Source: Sperchopsis tessellata | Taxonomy: Eukaryota; Arthropoda; Insecta; Coleoptera; Hydrophilidae | Direction of reading: 5' to 3' | Assembly: GCA_033557685.1 (NCBI GenBank) | Contig: JAWQRN010000181.1 | Span: forward strand, 1 to 35,001 | Length of the DNA stretch: 35,001 bases | Shown: piece after piece, positions 1 through 9,028 of the stretch | How the letters are laid out: each line of letters starts with the position of its first letter | Numbering within the stretch: the stretch's first letter is position 1 | Made by a program: the position numbers and the translations under genes | Notes under the pieces: generated by a model | Told to the model about the DNA's origin: nothing | Database searches by the model: none | The model's input: the letters and a program-made list of their open reading frames with translations, nothing else

Positions 1-124
1 ATAAAAATATAGATATAATATTAAAATGAATCGCAAAACTGATCTGCTTATTATTATATCAGAGTGCCTACGATTATTTTTATATTATATCTATATTTTT
101 ATTGGTAAAATTCATTTTAATATT
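1..124. repeat. AT-rich inverted repeat at the window edge
   Basis: Bases 1-22 and 81-102 are inverted copies of each other (one mismatch by eye). A second overlapping pair, about 17-31 and 111-124, is also inverted. The arms could form a long cruciform or RNA hairpin. It may be the end of a MITE or other foldback element, but the left side lies outside the window, so neither a full element nor a target duplication can be shown. Confidence 0.55.
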
Positions 125-305
125 TATACCGCATCGGCTAAAATATGCGTCCATTTTTAACTTTATTTTACATCCCCATGTCTAAGCGAGGTTTTCAAGT
201 TATGTCCGACATCACAAAATTTCTCCACGCCACATTGAGATGGCGCTTGTTTTAGTTACATTATAGTGGTCAGTTTTGGTGTGTGTCTTTGGTAGGTTCC
301 AATTA

Positions 306-358
306 CCTAGCCATACTGATGAGTACTGGCGGTACGAAATAGCTATATACGGCATTGG
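306..358 (+). ncRNA. Type I hammerhead ribozyme candidate, intact core
   Basis: All hammerhead core elements are present in order. CUGAUGA is at 316-322. Stem II is GUAC (323-326) closed by loop UGGCG (327-331) and GUAC (332-335). GAAA is at 336-339. Stem III is very short: A339-U346 and U340-A345 close an AGCU loop, or the palindrome at 339-346 pairs between two molecules. The cleavage triplet is AUA (345-347), an allowed NUH, so the predicted cut follows A347. Stem I pairs 310-315 with 348-353 (five pairs, one A-C mismatch) and can extend through 306-309 and 354-358. Hammerheads with a minimal stem III are typical of retrozymes, satellite DNAs and PLEs, and often work best as dimers. No coding sequence surrounds it. 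A 15-base near-match between 32-46 and 373-387 hints at a former tandem unit of about 341 bp, but this is weak. Confidence 0.78.
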
Positions 359-2340
359 ATACCTCTTTCATACGCAAAATTGATCTGAAAAAAGAAGTAT
401 CTAAAATCTTGCAATAAAATTGTACGTGATAATCTTTTCGTGTTTTCTTTAGTTACTACTTTGTATTTGTATGGCCATTCCATTAGTGTACCTACATGTA
501 AGTTGTCCATCCTAATTCTTCCTTTTTTCTCGTATACATAACTAGGACAATTTTTTTTTCAAATCCAGACAGCTTTTTTCTTGCCAATTAAATGACTGAA
601 TTTTGAATTTAACGAAAATTGATCCAATTAAATTACAAAACATTAATCGGCTTCTAAATAGCGGTAATGTACGAAAGGCTTTGCGAAGACGCCCTAAAAA
701 ACTAAGAAGCCCAGATGCCTGATCTTCTGCCTAGAGACCGTTCTATCGACTTTTGATCTGCAACTGACTGTAAACGAAGTTCTACTCCCACCGGTATTTA
801 TTTTGAGTTGTGTGGTAGTATGCCTAAAACTACTGCTAACCTTATAATAAAGTGGGTAAATATTTATTGTTCAGACGATTTTGGTGTTAACTGCTACAAT
901 AAAACATTGTCCAGGACTTGAGGATAGGACCACGTAAATAAGTATTACCTTGAAGATGCTTTTCTTTACAAATTCTAGGTATAAGTCCGTTATACAATTT
1001 GTCTCCCTACATCATATCGAATGTCGCGCCTTGTCGTGAGTCCGTAGTCTGAATATATACCTGTATATATTCGTGTATATATTCAAAGGTCACTCTATGT
1101 AATTTTTATATCCTTATGATTTTCATTAAATTTGATTAACTTCTTGCATAGGAATTGTAATTCCAGCTTACCCTCGATATAAAAATTCATAGTTGTTACA
1201 ACTTGTCACTTTGGACTCGAAGTTATAATAGCATGCGCATCAGTTCGATTCGGCGAATAACCAGTATAAATTACGATAATAAAGGTCCTAGAAGTCAAGT
1301 AAACAATTACTGACTTTAAATTGTTGAAAACTGGTTAATACAGAACTGTGTCAGGGTATACAAATAATTGCATCATGTTAGAATTGCGTTTTACAGCTGG
1401 GGGTTCTGTGACAGACTTTTGGAATTCCTAGAAATTTACACATTAGAAATCATTTTTAGATAATAATAAATATTATTAAATTGTAAATATACCAAGGTCC
1501 AGCTAAATGTATGGAGAAAAGGGCGAATTATAGAAACAGAAACTACATTATCAGAAGAGTTTTTTTTTTGTCAATTTCAAGAAAGCTTTTTATCAGTTTA
1601 AAATTGTAAGGAGAAAGTAAATTTTTTGAAGTAAAGCACATTTTAACTACTTTATGCAGTTTTGAACTTGGGGAATTCAATTTGAAGTAAAGGTGATATT
1701 CTGAAAGATAATAACAGTGATATAAGTATGCCATCAAAGTTAATACAAATATCCCAAGATCACCAACTACCACCAAAAGGCCTAGCTCACTAAATGGCGG
1801 TTTTGAAATTATTTCTTTAACTATTGCTGATAATAATACCTACATTACTATGAATGCTTATGTATCATTGGTGGCTCGTAGGGTAACAAACATAGAGGTT
1901 ACCTTATAAAAAAACTTACCACAGGTTTAAATGATAATTCCAGGTCAATTATTTTCTGCTTTTGTGTGATAAAATGGATACCAATTAATTAAAACTGTTT
2001 GTTTTTATCTTTTTCAGTGCTTAGCATAGCCAGATGCATACACTTTCTTATCCCATAGTACTCCTCAAGAAGGTTTTAAAGCGTTGAAAAGCAGCGTTCA
2101 CCTTCCTAAAGTTAATTGCAAAAATTAATATTTATGAACAACTAAAATGGCATAAGTCCCATCAGCGTTATAAAAATCTTCATGATTATACAACACTGCT
2201 AGTGCAGTTTTAAATTTTAAATCATTTACGAGTTATTCAGATGTTTCAGTTTTAAAACGTCTTGGGGAAAGTTTCTTATATAGTTCTGAAATCTATCTGA
2301 AATACCTAGGTCTGTTCTGTGGTTTTCCATATGTTTTTAT
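359..2340. other. Non-coding AT-rich stretch, nothing recognised
   Basis: I see no convincing exon, RNA gene or transposon domain on either strand. The longest open frame (minus strand, 1543-1776) encodes a hydrophobic low-complexity peptide with no family resemblance and is best read as chance. Confidence 0.6.
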
Positions 2341-3000
2341 CTAAAGCGCTCGGGTACCAGTTTCGGCCTGCAGTTCGTTTGACATCATCGATCCATCTCT
2401 TTTGAGGTCATCCAGTGACCCTTGTTTATCGTGGTTGCTATTTCACAAAAAGTATCATTCACTTATTAATGTTCGACCTATTGCCATGTGCATTCAACTA
2501 CGAGCTCGATGATATATTTTAGTTTTGTCCGCTACCTTATTCTCTATTGCGCATTTTGAAACACAAGCTGATTTCAAGCATTAACCTTTCCATTGCCCTT
2601 TGTAGAGTTCTGAGGCATTCTCCACTTTTTTGTGTTGAGATTTCAGTTTCTAGTCCATATGTGCTCACAGGTAGTATACACGCGTCCTAGACCTTCATTT
2701 TGAGATTTATAGGATTGTATTTATCTTTATAGATATGTCCTAACATCCCAAATGCTAATCAGCTCAATCACACCCTCCTGGTAATTTCGGCAGATTGGTT
2801 CTCCTTGCCTAACTTAATTGAGTGACGTACTCTTCTACCATGTTGAAGACATGGTTATCTGTGGTTATATGTAATTTGTCCTTTCTCATAATCTTGGTCT
2901 TATTCAGATTCATTTTCAGGCCTACCAGTTTGGATGCTGTGGTCACCCAGAGCAACCTTTTAAATACATCGTCTAGTCAGTGTGAATAAGATCGTACCAT
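2341..3000 (-). pseudogene. RTE-like non-LTR reverse transcriptase remnant (3' part)
   Basis: Read on the minus strand from about 2960 to 2345, several short blocks in changing frames match the post-catalytic part of insect RTE-type endonuclease-reverse transcriptases. In order they are: a block with VGLKMNLNKTKIM (about 2930-2890), an EEYV block, a block resembling PVSTYGLET (about 2670-2645), one resembling LRTLQRAMERLMLEI (about 2620-2580), and a terminal part with IGRTL and DGSMM-like pieces down to about 2345. Frameshifts and stops separate the blocks, so this is a dead copy. It lacks the fingers, the palm and the FADD motif. Orientation is opposite to the RTE relic at 3722-5340, so they are two insertions or halves of a rearranged copy. 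Confidence 0.7.
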
Positions 3001-3721
3001 CTTGACGGACGCCTCTGTTGATTTTGATTCGATCTGTTGTCAAATCATCGTTAATTTTAACTTAAAGTGTTGCACTCTATTATATGTATTTTTTAATTAA
3101 ATTATTACTAAACCAGAATCTGTTTTACCTCAAAAAATCACAAACTTTGCCTCTTGCAGGTTTAGGCAATTGAGGATTGTTAGTTGTACTTCATCTTCTT
3201 ATTTCTTTTACTTTGTTGTTAAATTCAGAAATATAATTTTTTACTACTATAATGATAATATTACGCTTCTGAAATTAATTGAATAATATATCACAGTGAG
3301 GATTTATTAGGTGAAAATAGTTTTGTAATAAATAAAATGTTTTTTTTTTTAATCTTTAATCCAATACCTTGTTTAGAGTTGTTGAATTTTCTTCTTTGTC
3401 TATATTTGCCAAACAAGTAAATTTTCCATGAGCACAAAAGAGAATAAAGTTGGCTATGGATAATGTTGTTTTACTCAAGTTTGTACTACTCTAAATTTAC
3501 CACTCATTACTGAAGCGCCTTCATAGTTTTGAGCAATAAATTTTTTGGGTTTTGCATGATTTTTAAAATTTCTTACTCACTTAAAATGACAGTTGCTAAG
3601 GCTTGTGCATTAGTAACTTCATGTTGAATAGTTTTCAAAAATCTTTCATACAGTAGAACATTTAATACACATCTAATAATAAAAATCATCTGAGTCTGAG
3701 ATATATACAGTTCTATCAAAA
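3001..3721. other. AT-rich stretch without a recognisable gene
   Basis: The segment contains homopolymer runs (for example poly-T near 3340) and short chance open frames only. Nothing was recognised. Confidence 0.55.
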
Positions 3722-4083
3722 TTGTATACATCATGCAGAGAAACAGGAGAGATATCAGCAGCTTGGAATGCAACAATTATTTTAATCCACAAAAGAGGAA
3801 ATAAAGATGACCTGAAAAATGACCTTCCTATCAGTAGGACATCTGTGTCTTATAAGATCCTTACCAAAATAATTACAAAGCGTCTTAGACCAAGTCGATT
3901 CATGCTAATAAAAAGCCACATTAAACGTTAAAATTACATCAAGAAACGGAATTATTAATATACAAAAAGATGTTAGACAAAGAAACACCAAACATATTCA
4001 GTGCAGCTATAGAGTGTATGTTCCGGGAACTAGATTTGAAATACAAGGGTATAAAAGTTAATGGAGAATATCTTAACCATCTA
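3722..4083 (+). pseudogene. RTE-like reverse transcriptase remnant, upstream half
   Basis: Two open segments match the RTE-type reverse transcriptase. The first (3722-3931) includes the finger region with an AWN..IILIHKRGNKDDL block and a following PIS..SVSYKILTKIITKRL block. The second (from about 3970) matches the region after the conserved PQG segment: an ELDLKYKGIKVNGEYLNHL stretch ends at 4083. The part between them is deleted: only about 40 bases separate residues normally more than 100 codons apart. The same protein resumes at about 4768 with the ADD catalytic block, so this copy was split by the PLE at 4084-4751. Confidence 0.8.
4067..4083 (+). repeat. Left target-site duplication of nested PLE
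   Basis: This 17-base segment is repeated at 4752-4768 with two mismatches. The two copies bracket the Penelope-like insertion exactly where the host RTE reading frame is interrupted. Confidence 0.75.
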
Positions 4084-4130
4084 CAGGTTTTCCGGGAGAT
4101 AACCGTGTGTTGGCTTTTGTTTTTGCCAAT

Positions 4131-4163
4131 GTTTCGTCTGCCGTTGCAAGGGACATTATCAAG
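4131..4163 (-). other. Hammerhead-like motif in PLE 3' region
   Basis: The minus strand reads UUGAUAA where the hammerhead has CUGAUGA. A short helix (GUC with GAC) follows, then GAAAC at 4135-4131. The same block, in the same place relative to the element end, recurs in the other two PLE copies (14862-14888 plus, 34308-34340 minus). PLEs are known to carry hammerhead motifs. Here positions 3 and 8 are changed to U and A, so activity is doubtful. Confidence 0.4.
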
Positions 4164-4164
4164 A

Positions 4165-4288
4165 CATGTAGCTCTTAAAAGTGCTAATTATACATTGCCA
4201 TGTAGCTCTGAAAAGTGCTAGTTGTAGGTGCACACCAGCTATAAAAAGTGCTAATAATAGAATAACATGTAGCTCTCACAAATGCTAG
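4165..4288. repeat. Imperfect tandem repeat, period about 33-35 bp
   Basis: Four imperfect copies of a unit resembling ATGTAGCTCTnAAAAGTGCTA occur near 4166, 4199, 4233 and 4265. They lie within the 3' non-coding part of the nested PLE. The other two PLE copies do not obviously share them, so they probably arose in this copy or its close source. Confidence 0.7.
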
Positions 4289-4751
4289 TTAAGAAATATG
4301 ATTATTTTCGTAGTTTACCGGCTTATATATATAGCGTGGTCGAACACCAATAGGATACCTTCTTAATGCAATGTGTAGATTTATTCGTGATCTTCGATGG
4401 GCCGCTTCTTATTGGCCGACAGTATCTCGGCGCGGCGTATCCCTTATGGAACTTGACAATTTCGATAATGAATATTTTCAAATCAAATTAAATTTTTGAA
4501 AATATGGTTTTCCAAGAGGAAGCGAGAGGCATTCCATTATCGCGATTAAGATTATTCGGATGCTTATATATTTCAATGGACTCTCTTATTATTCTAGGGA
4601 AATAGTTAGAAGATTTGGCGAGAATTTTTATGTTCTTAAAGAGAATTTCATGGCCTGTTTCTAAATTATGTTCTGCTAATGGAGATATCAAAAACTGTTT
4701 GCCTTTCGAGTTCTCTACAACGAGTGGCCGTGGAAGTCTACATACTGAATT

Positions 4752-4768
4752 AATATCTTTACCATTTA
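4752..4768 (+). repeat. Right target-site duplication of nested PLE
   Basis: This is the partner of 4067-4083, matching 15 of 17 bases. The RTE reading frame resumes immediately after it. Confidence 0.75.
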
Positions 4769-5340
4769 AGAATTGCAGATGATATTGTGTAATTTGTGCA
4801 CACTATTGAGAATCTTCAAGAAAAATTGATTGATGTATATTCTGAAAGTAAAGATGTAGACCTAAGAATGAATTTTCATAAAGCGCAAGTGATGCTCAAC
4901 GAGCTATTTGTGCCACCCAATGTGTACATCGAGGGCCCACTAATTGAAACCATAACAACACACACGTATATTTCTTTGGAGATGGCGTGAAGAATAAATC
5001 TTGCATAGATTACAAATGGACAACTAAGCAACATAGTTAAGTTGCGGATGCCTTTGAGTGTGAAACGCCTGTGATGACGTATGCTTGCGAGACTAAAGCT
5101 CCAAAGAACGTGAAGAAATACTGAGAAATATATGATGGGTTTGAGAATAATTAATAGAAGGTAATGCACATGGATAAGAAGTCAGACTAAGGTAAGGGAT
5201 GTTATAGGGATGATGTAAAAGTGGAAATGGGTGGTACATTATGGAGGAAGGCAAACAGATCATTCAAGGTCAAAGGAATTACCTTTGTGGGAATCTAGAG
5301 ACAACATAAGGTCAATACGAAGACCCAGTGTAAAATAAAA
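4768..5340 (+). pseudogene. RTE-like reverse transcriptase remnant, downstream half
   Basis: This continues the RTE copy interrupted at 4083. The catalytic ADDIV block (about 4774-4788) is followed by an in-frame stop. An open stretch to 4990 then carries the palm/thumb region with HTIENLQEKLIDVYSESK and LRMNFHKAQVMLNE. Degraded blocks follow to about 5340, including a YACETKAPKNVKK piece near 5075-5115. The stop after the catalytic box and later frameshifts show it is dead. It is a different copy from the minus-strand relic at 2341-3000, though of a similar family. Confidence 0.78.
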
Positions 5341-5639
5341 TGCTAATAAATGAAATTTCTAAAGTAGTATTGCAGTGACATTTCTAAATTCCTAATTGTC
5401 TCATCCATCCTTAAAATATTGAAATTATGGTAAATGTAATATACAAATATTTTTAAATAGCTAGAGCTTCAATTTATAAGTTATTAGGACAGTACTTTAA
5501 TAATGTTTGCACCTAGAAATGTATATACAGCATGGATACAGCCAAATGGAAAAAGTCACTTTTAAGAGGATGATGTATTTAAGTGAAGTAGCAGTAACTT
5601 GTGAATAAATATTTATTGTAATTTAAAAAGGACAGGTGC
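5341..5639. other. AT-rich spacer, nothing recognised
   Basis: No coding block, repeat or RNA fold was recognised between the RTE relic and the first dispersed repeat copy. Confidence 0.5.
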
Positions 5640-5880
5640 TTATCTTTCGTATATGGCTTACATTAAATACTTAGTTCATATGAACGAAGCCGAATAGCAT
5701 ATTGTACGAGGGCTGAGCTGCATAGGGGATTCAGTTGTACTGATAAGAAGTGGTATTCTTTTAACCACCGTGTCTACAGTATTCATTCCGGCATTAAGCA
5801 ACTTTTGCAATATACTATTATTAACGTGGTCAGAAATAAAAATGCCAAAACTATTCTACACTAGTGACCATGGAAGCAAT
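5640..5880 (+). repeat. Dispersed copy of the hammerhead-bearing repeat, plus orientation
   Basis: This segment is the reverse complement, with scattered substitutions, of the units at 15240-15484 and 15567-15800. They share the start near TATGAACGAAGCCGAATAGC, the GAGCTGCATAGGGGAT block, the stem II region, the GCAACTTTTGCAATA block and the end near CCATGGAAGC. The hammerhead lies at about 5730-5785. Its core has decayed: CUGAUAA at 5740-5746 instead of CUGAUGA, and UAAC where GAAA should stand. The cleavage triplet GUC (5772-5774) is kept, and stem I pairs UGUA with UACA perfectly. It is a single unit, not tandem, and has no coding capacity. Confidence 0.85.
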
Positions 5881-6229
5881 ATTAAATTGTAATTTAAAAT
5901 GTTTGTAATTCTGAGTCCTTTTCATAACTATGATAAATAAGGCAAAACTTGTATGACGGAACCTATTGTTTATGATCAAACCAATACTTTAATACATAAT
6001 AATTAATTAAAAAATAATAAAATTACTTTTTTATATACACTATCTTGTGAATTAAATTTTAAATAAAGGATATTAATAGAATTTTAAAGATAAATATCCT
6101 GTGAATATGATATGTTATAAAACCGAGTATTTGAATAATTTATGATTCTTGTTAAATTTTGGTAGGAAATTCATCCATTTGGTACTTAGTAATATTGTTT
6201 AATTACATTTTTTTTTATATTCTGTAGCA

Positions 6230-6460
6230 AATTTACTTTTTGCAGCATCAGTAGCAATATGTGACTCATAATTCGCAATGACAAAGCGGAATAGTACATG
6301 TCCTATGTCGGCAGCATAGGGGATGCAGAAGCATCGGTGATAAATTGTATTCTTGGAATCGCACCAAACGCATGAGTTCATTCATGTTTACAGCAACTTT
6401 TGCAATGTGAAACAAATTCATGGGCAGAAAGTGAAATAACAAAACTATTCCAAAAATTAA
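6230..6460 (+). repeat. Highly diverged second copy of the hammerhead-bearing repeat
   Basis: The landmark order of the 5640-5880 copy can still be followed: CGGAATAGTACATGT, then GCATAGGGGATGCAG, then TTGTATTCTT, then GCAACTTTTGCAAT, then GGGCAGAAA and AAAACTATTCCA. The hammerhead core is lost: CGGTGATAA in place of UACUGAUGA, and no GAAA. It lies in the same orientation as the 5640 copy, about 600 bp away. It is either an older insertion or the decayed partner of a former tandem array. Confidence 0.7.
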
Positions 6461-7283
6461 ATTAGTTATGACTTTTATGGAACCTGGTTAAATAATAAAA
6501 TTATATTGTTAATTTAATGAAACTGAAAATGCTGACATAGTTACAGCTATCACTTTAAAACATAATTAGTTCAGATTAACATTTCTAAACAATTTGAATA
6601 AATAAACTTTCAATATTTTCCGCAACAAAATGTGATTCCTGTTGTTTTGTACTCAGTAAAAGTTATGGAATCAAATATTTACATATAAATTGTTCCAAAA
6701 ATAAATTTATCTGGATTGAGTTGTATAAAAATAAATTTATCAGTGAATTAACGAAATAGACCACTGTGAAGCAACTACACTTAAATGAGAAAGCTAATTT
6801 TGATAAGATATATGAACTGGTTTTATCCAGCTCAGGGGTCAGCAAATGTTCAGTATTATCATGTCTTATCTTTGGTTCCCTGATCCTTAAAAAGTGCAAA
6901 CTGGATTTTACCAGAAAATGTTGACTTTAATATGACTTTCTTTCCTCATGGTCGAAAAGCAACTTTGCCCCCCATTGACTCATATCAAACAAAGAGATAC
7001 ATATAAGACTGTGCATTGCTAAAAGAAAGACAAACATCATGATGTTCTGTAAATTTTAAATTTGGCTTATCAATTTAGACAGTTCATATTTTACAACACA
7101 ATTTGGTATCATCTTGTGTCTGATGTATGTGCAATAAAGTGAGATAGACACTCATAGTTTCATGTATTTGCTGTGCAAGATTATTTAAATAGGAATCATA
7201 AATTTAGTTATTCACTTTGCGATTTATTTGATGCTCACATACTTTGCCATTATAGAACGCAAAATACTTTATTGATTTTAAAT
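6461..7283. other. Upstream region of the GLIS gene
   Basis: AT-rich sequence without recognised repeats or domains. It should contain the 5' untranslated region or the promoter of the plus-strand zinc-finger gene. No TATA or initiator can be assigned with confidence. The frame of exon 1 stays open upstream to about 7173, but without a convincing start before 7284. Confidence 0.45.
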
Positions 7284-9028
7284 ATGTTTGCTATTGACAA
7301 CAGGATGTTGGAAGGAAGTCCTCTTCACTATTACAACCATTATCAATATACTACATACACACCCAGCAGATTTTCATATTTTGAAAGATTTCGTGAACCA
7401 GCAGAAAACATGTCTGAAGATCTTATGATGCCTCATTCGCCAAATAGCATTCAGGTAATGAAATATGTTTTTATTTCTTGTATACATACTATATTAACAT
7501 AAATATCCATTTATTTTCTAAATTTTATTACAATATAAAATAATAAATTGCAAATTAAAAATATTTTGAATAAAATACCTATTTGTAATTTTTGTTTTAT
7601 TCTTTAACATAATATCTTATTTAATAACATTTGGTTTTTACTTTATAGAGTGATAGTGACAATTCTATGTCAAGTGTAGAAGTTTCACCATCCGTAATGC
7701 TGTCAACCAAATCATATGCCCCCAATATTAGCAACAAAACAAGAGTACAATGTTGTTGGACATCTTGTGGAATTCACTTTGATTCTTTGGAACAACTCGC
7801 ACATCATGTTAGTAAAGCTCACTCTGCAAGTGGAACTGGCGGATTATTTTATTGTGGATGGGAAGGCTGTACAAGAAACAACCGAGGATTCAATGCTAGG
7901 TAAATATAATTTTCTAGCAATATTTTTCGAGTATACTTAATTTGATACTTTTTGGTTGTGCAGAACAACTTGTTACTAAGAAGAGGATCTACCACAATCA
8001 ATACTTTAGCTTTGTACAAATTTAATATAAATGTATAGTTTTTGTGTATATACCATTGCCATAAAGATAAGTGACTAGCCATAGCATTGACAAGCTGTAA
8101 TTTGATATAAGTTATACAATGTGAAAGTGGCAGACAACTCATTTTGAACTTGTGAAATGATATTTCTGGGGGTTCATTTTTCATTGAATTGATACAACCA
8201 TATGATCACACACGATCATAAACAAAACTGTAGAGCACTGCCTATCCCTTCTTTATACATCCATGGTGCATATACTTGATAATTTCTTTTCAAAATTTAA
8301 ACAACTTTATAATTTGTATATATTATTTTTGTTCCAGATACAAAATGCTGGTCCATGTTCGAACACATACAAATGAAAAACCTCACCAGTGTAACCAATG
8401 TGAAAAATCATTTTCAAGAGCAGAAAACTTGAAAATTCACTCCCGATCTCATAGTGGTGAAAAGCCATATGTATGTCCAGTTCCAGGATGTAACAAGGCC
8501 TACTCTAACTCGAGTGATCGCTTTAAACATACAAGAACTCATCAAGTTGAAAAACCGTACCAATGTAAAGTACCAGGCTGTCCGAAAAGGTATACAGACC
8601 CAAGCAGCTTGAGGAAGCATGTGAAGACCTACAAACATTTTATTAATGAGAATAACTCACAGATTAAAGCTATTGATAACATTACCACTTTAAACCACAT
8701 TAACCATACAAACAAAAAAGAAAACAGTATTACATATAATACTGAACGAGTAACTAGTCATTGTCAACAACAATCTCACTCTATACATCCATGCAATTGC
8801 TCTCATAACTGTTGTATGTCAGATAGTTTATCTAAAGCAGCTGGACTTTTAAAATTGGGTGGTTATATAAATTTTCCAAGAGTAGAAATAAAGTCTATGT
8901 CTTGGAATAAAATTTTGGAACCTTACATACCTGAACCAAAAAGTATTTTTTCCTCATATGAACTAAATGAAGAATGTATGGATGTTGATCTACCTTTAGA
9001 TTTAAGTATTTCTCACAAGCATTTGTAA
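7284..9028 (+). CDS. sug: GLIS-family five-zinc-finger transcription factor (GLIS2/sugarbabe-like)
   Basis: Nuclear DNA-binding transcription factor. The CDS is join(7284..7454, 7649..7899, 8338..9028), 370 residues; both introns are GT-AG and frame continuity is exact. The start is the ATG opening MFAIDNRMLEG. Residues 91-241 form five tandem C2H2 fingers of the GLI/GLIS/ZIC type: finger 1 with CCWTSCGIHFDSLEQL; finger 2 with CGWEGC and GFNARYKMLVHVRTH, split by intron 2; then the near-invariant EKPHQCNQCEKSF, EKPYVCPVPGC and EKPYQCKVPGC fingers, ending SSLRKHVKTYKH. The finger sequences resemble vertebrate GLIS2 and fly sugarbabe, a sugar-responsive regulator of lipogenic genes, more than GLI or ZIC. 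The tail has a PLDLS motif at residues 360-364, the classic CtBP-binding motif, implying repression. The protein is compact, with short flanks. Lame duck is the main alternative orthologue. It converges with Nup54. Confidence 0.9.

Larger units (their letters stand above)
4084..4751 (-). mobile_element. 5'-truncated Penelope-like element nested in an RTE relic
   Basis: Read on the minus strand, the element starts inside the GIY-YIG endonuclease region. A block resembling the STATRCREHERQT part of PLE proteins lies near 4735-4700, then an open frame (4691-4488) carries the family's C-terminal signature: AEHNLETGHEILFKN, then ILAKSSNYFPRIIRESIEI, then NNLNRDNGMPLASSW. The stop is followed by a 3' region of about 400 bases containing tandem repeats (4165-4288), a hammerhead-like motif (4131-4163) and a terminus reading CTCCCGGAAAACCTG on the minus strand. 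The PLE at 13800-14925 ends almost identically. It lies in the minus orientation inside a plus-strand RTE copy and is flanked by a 17-bp duplication. It lacks the reverse transcriptase and the catalytic GIY and YIG motifs, so it was dead on arrival by 5' truncation. Confidence 0.85.

Noticed and set aside
7849..8184. 111-codon minus-strand frame in the GLIS intron 2 region
   Set aside because: It overlaps exon 2 in antisense and continues into AT-rich intron. No family resemblance.
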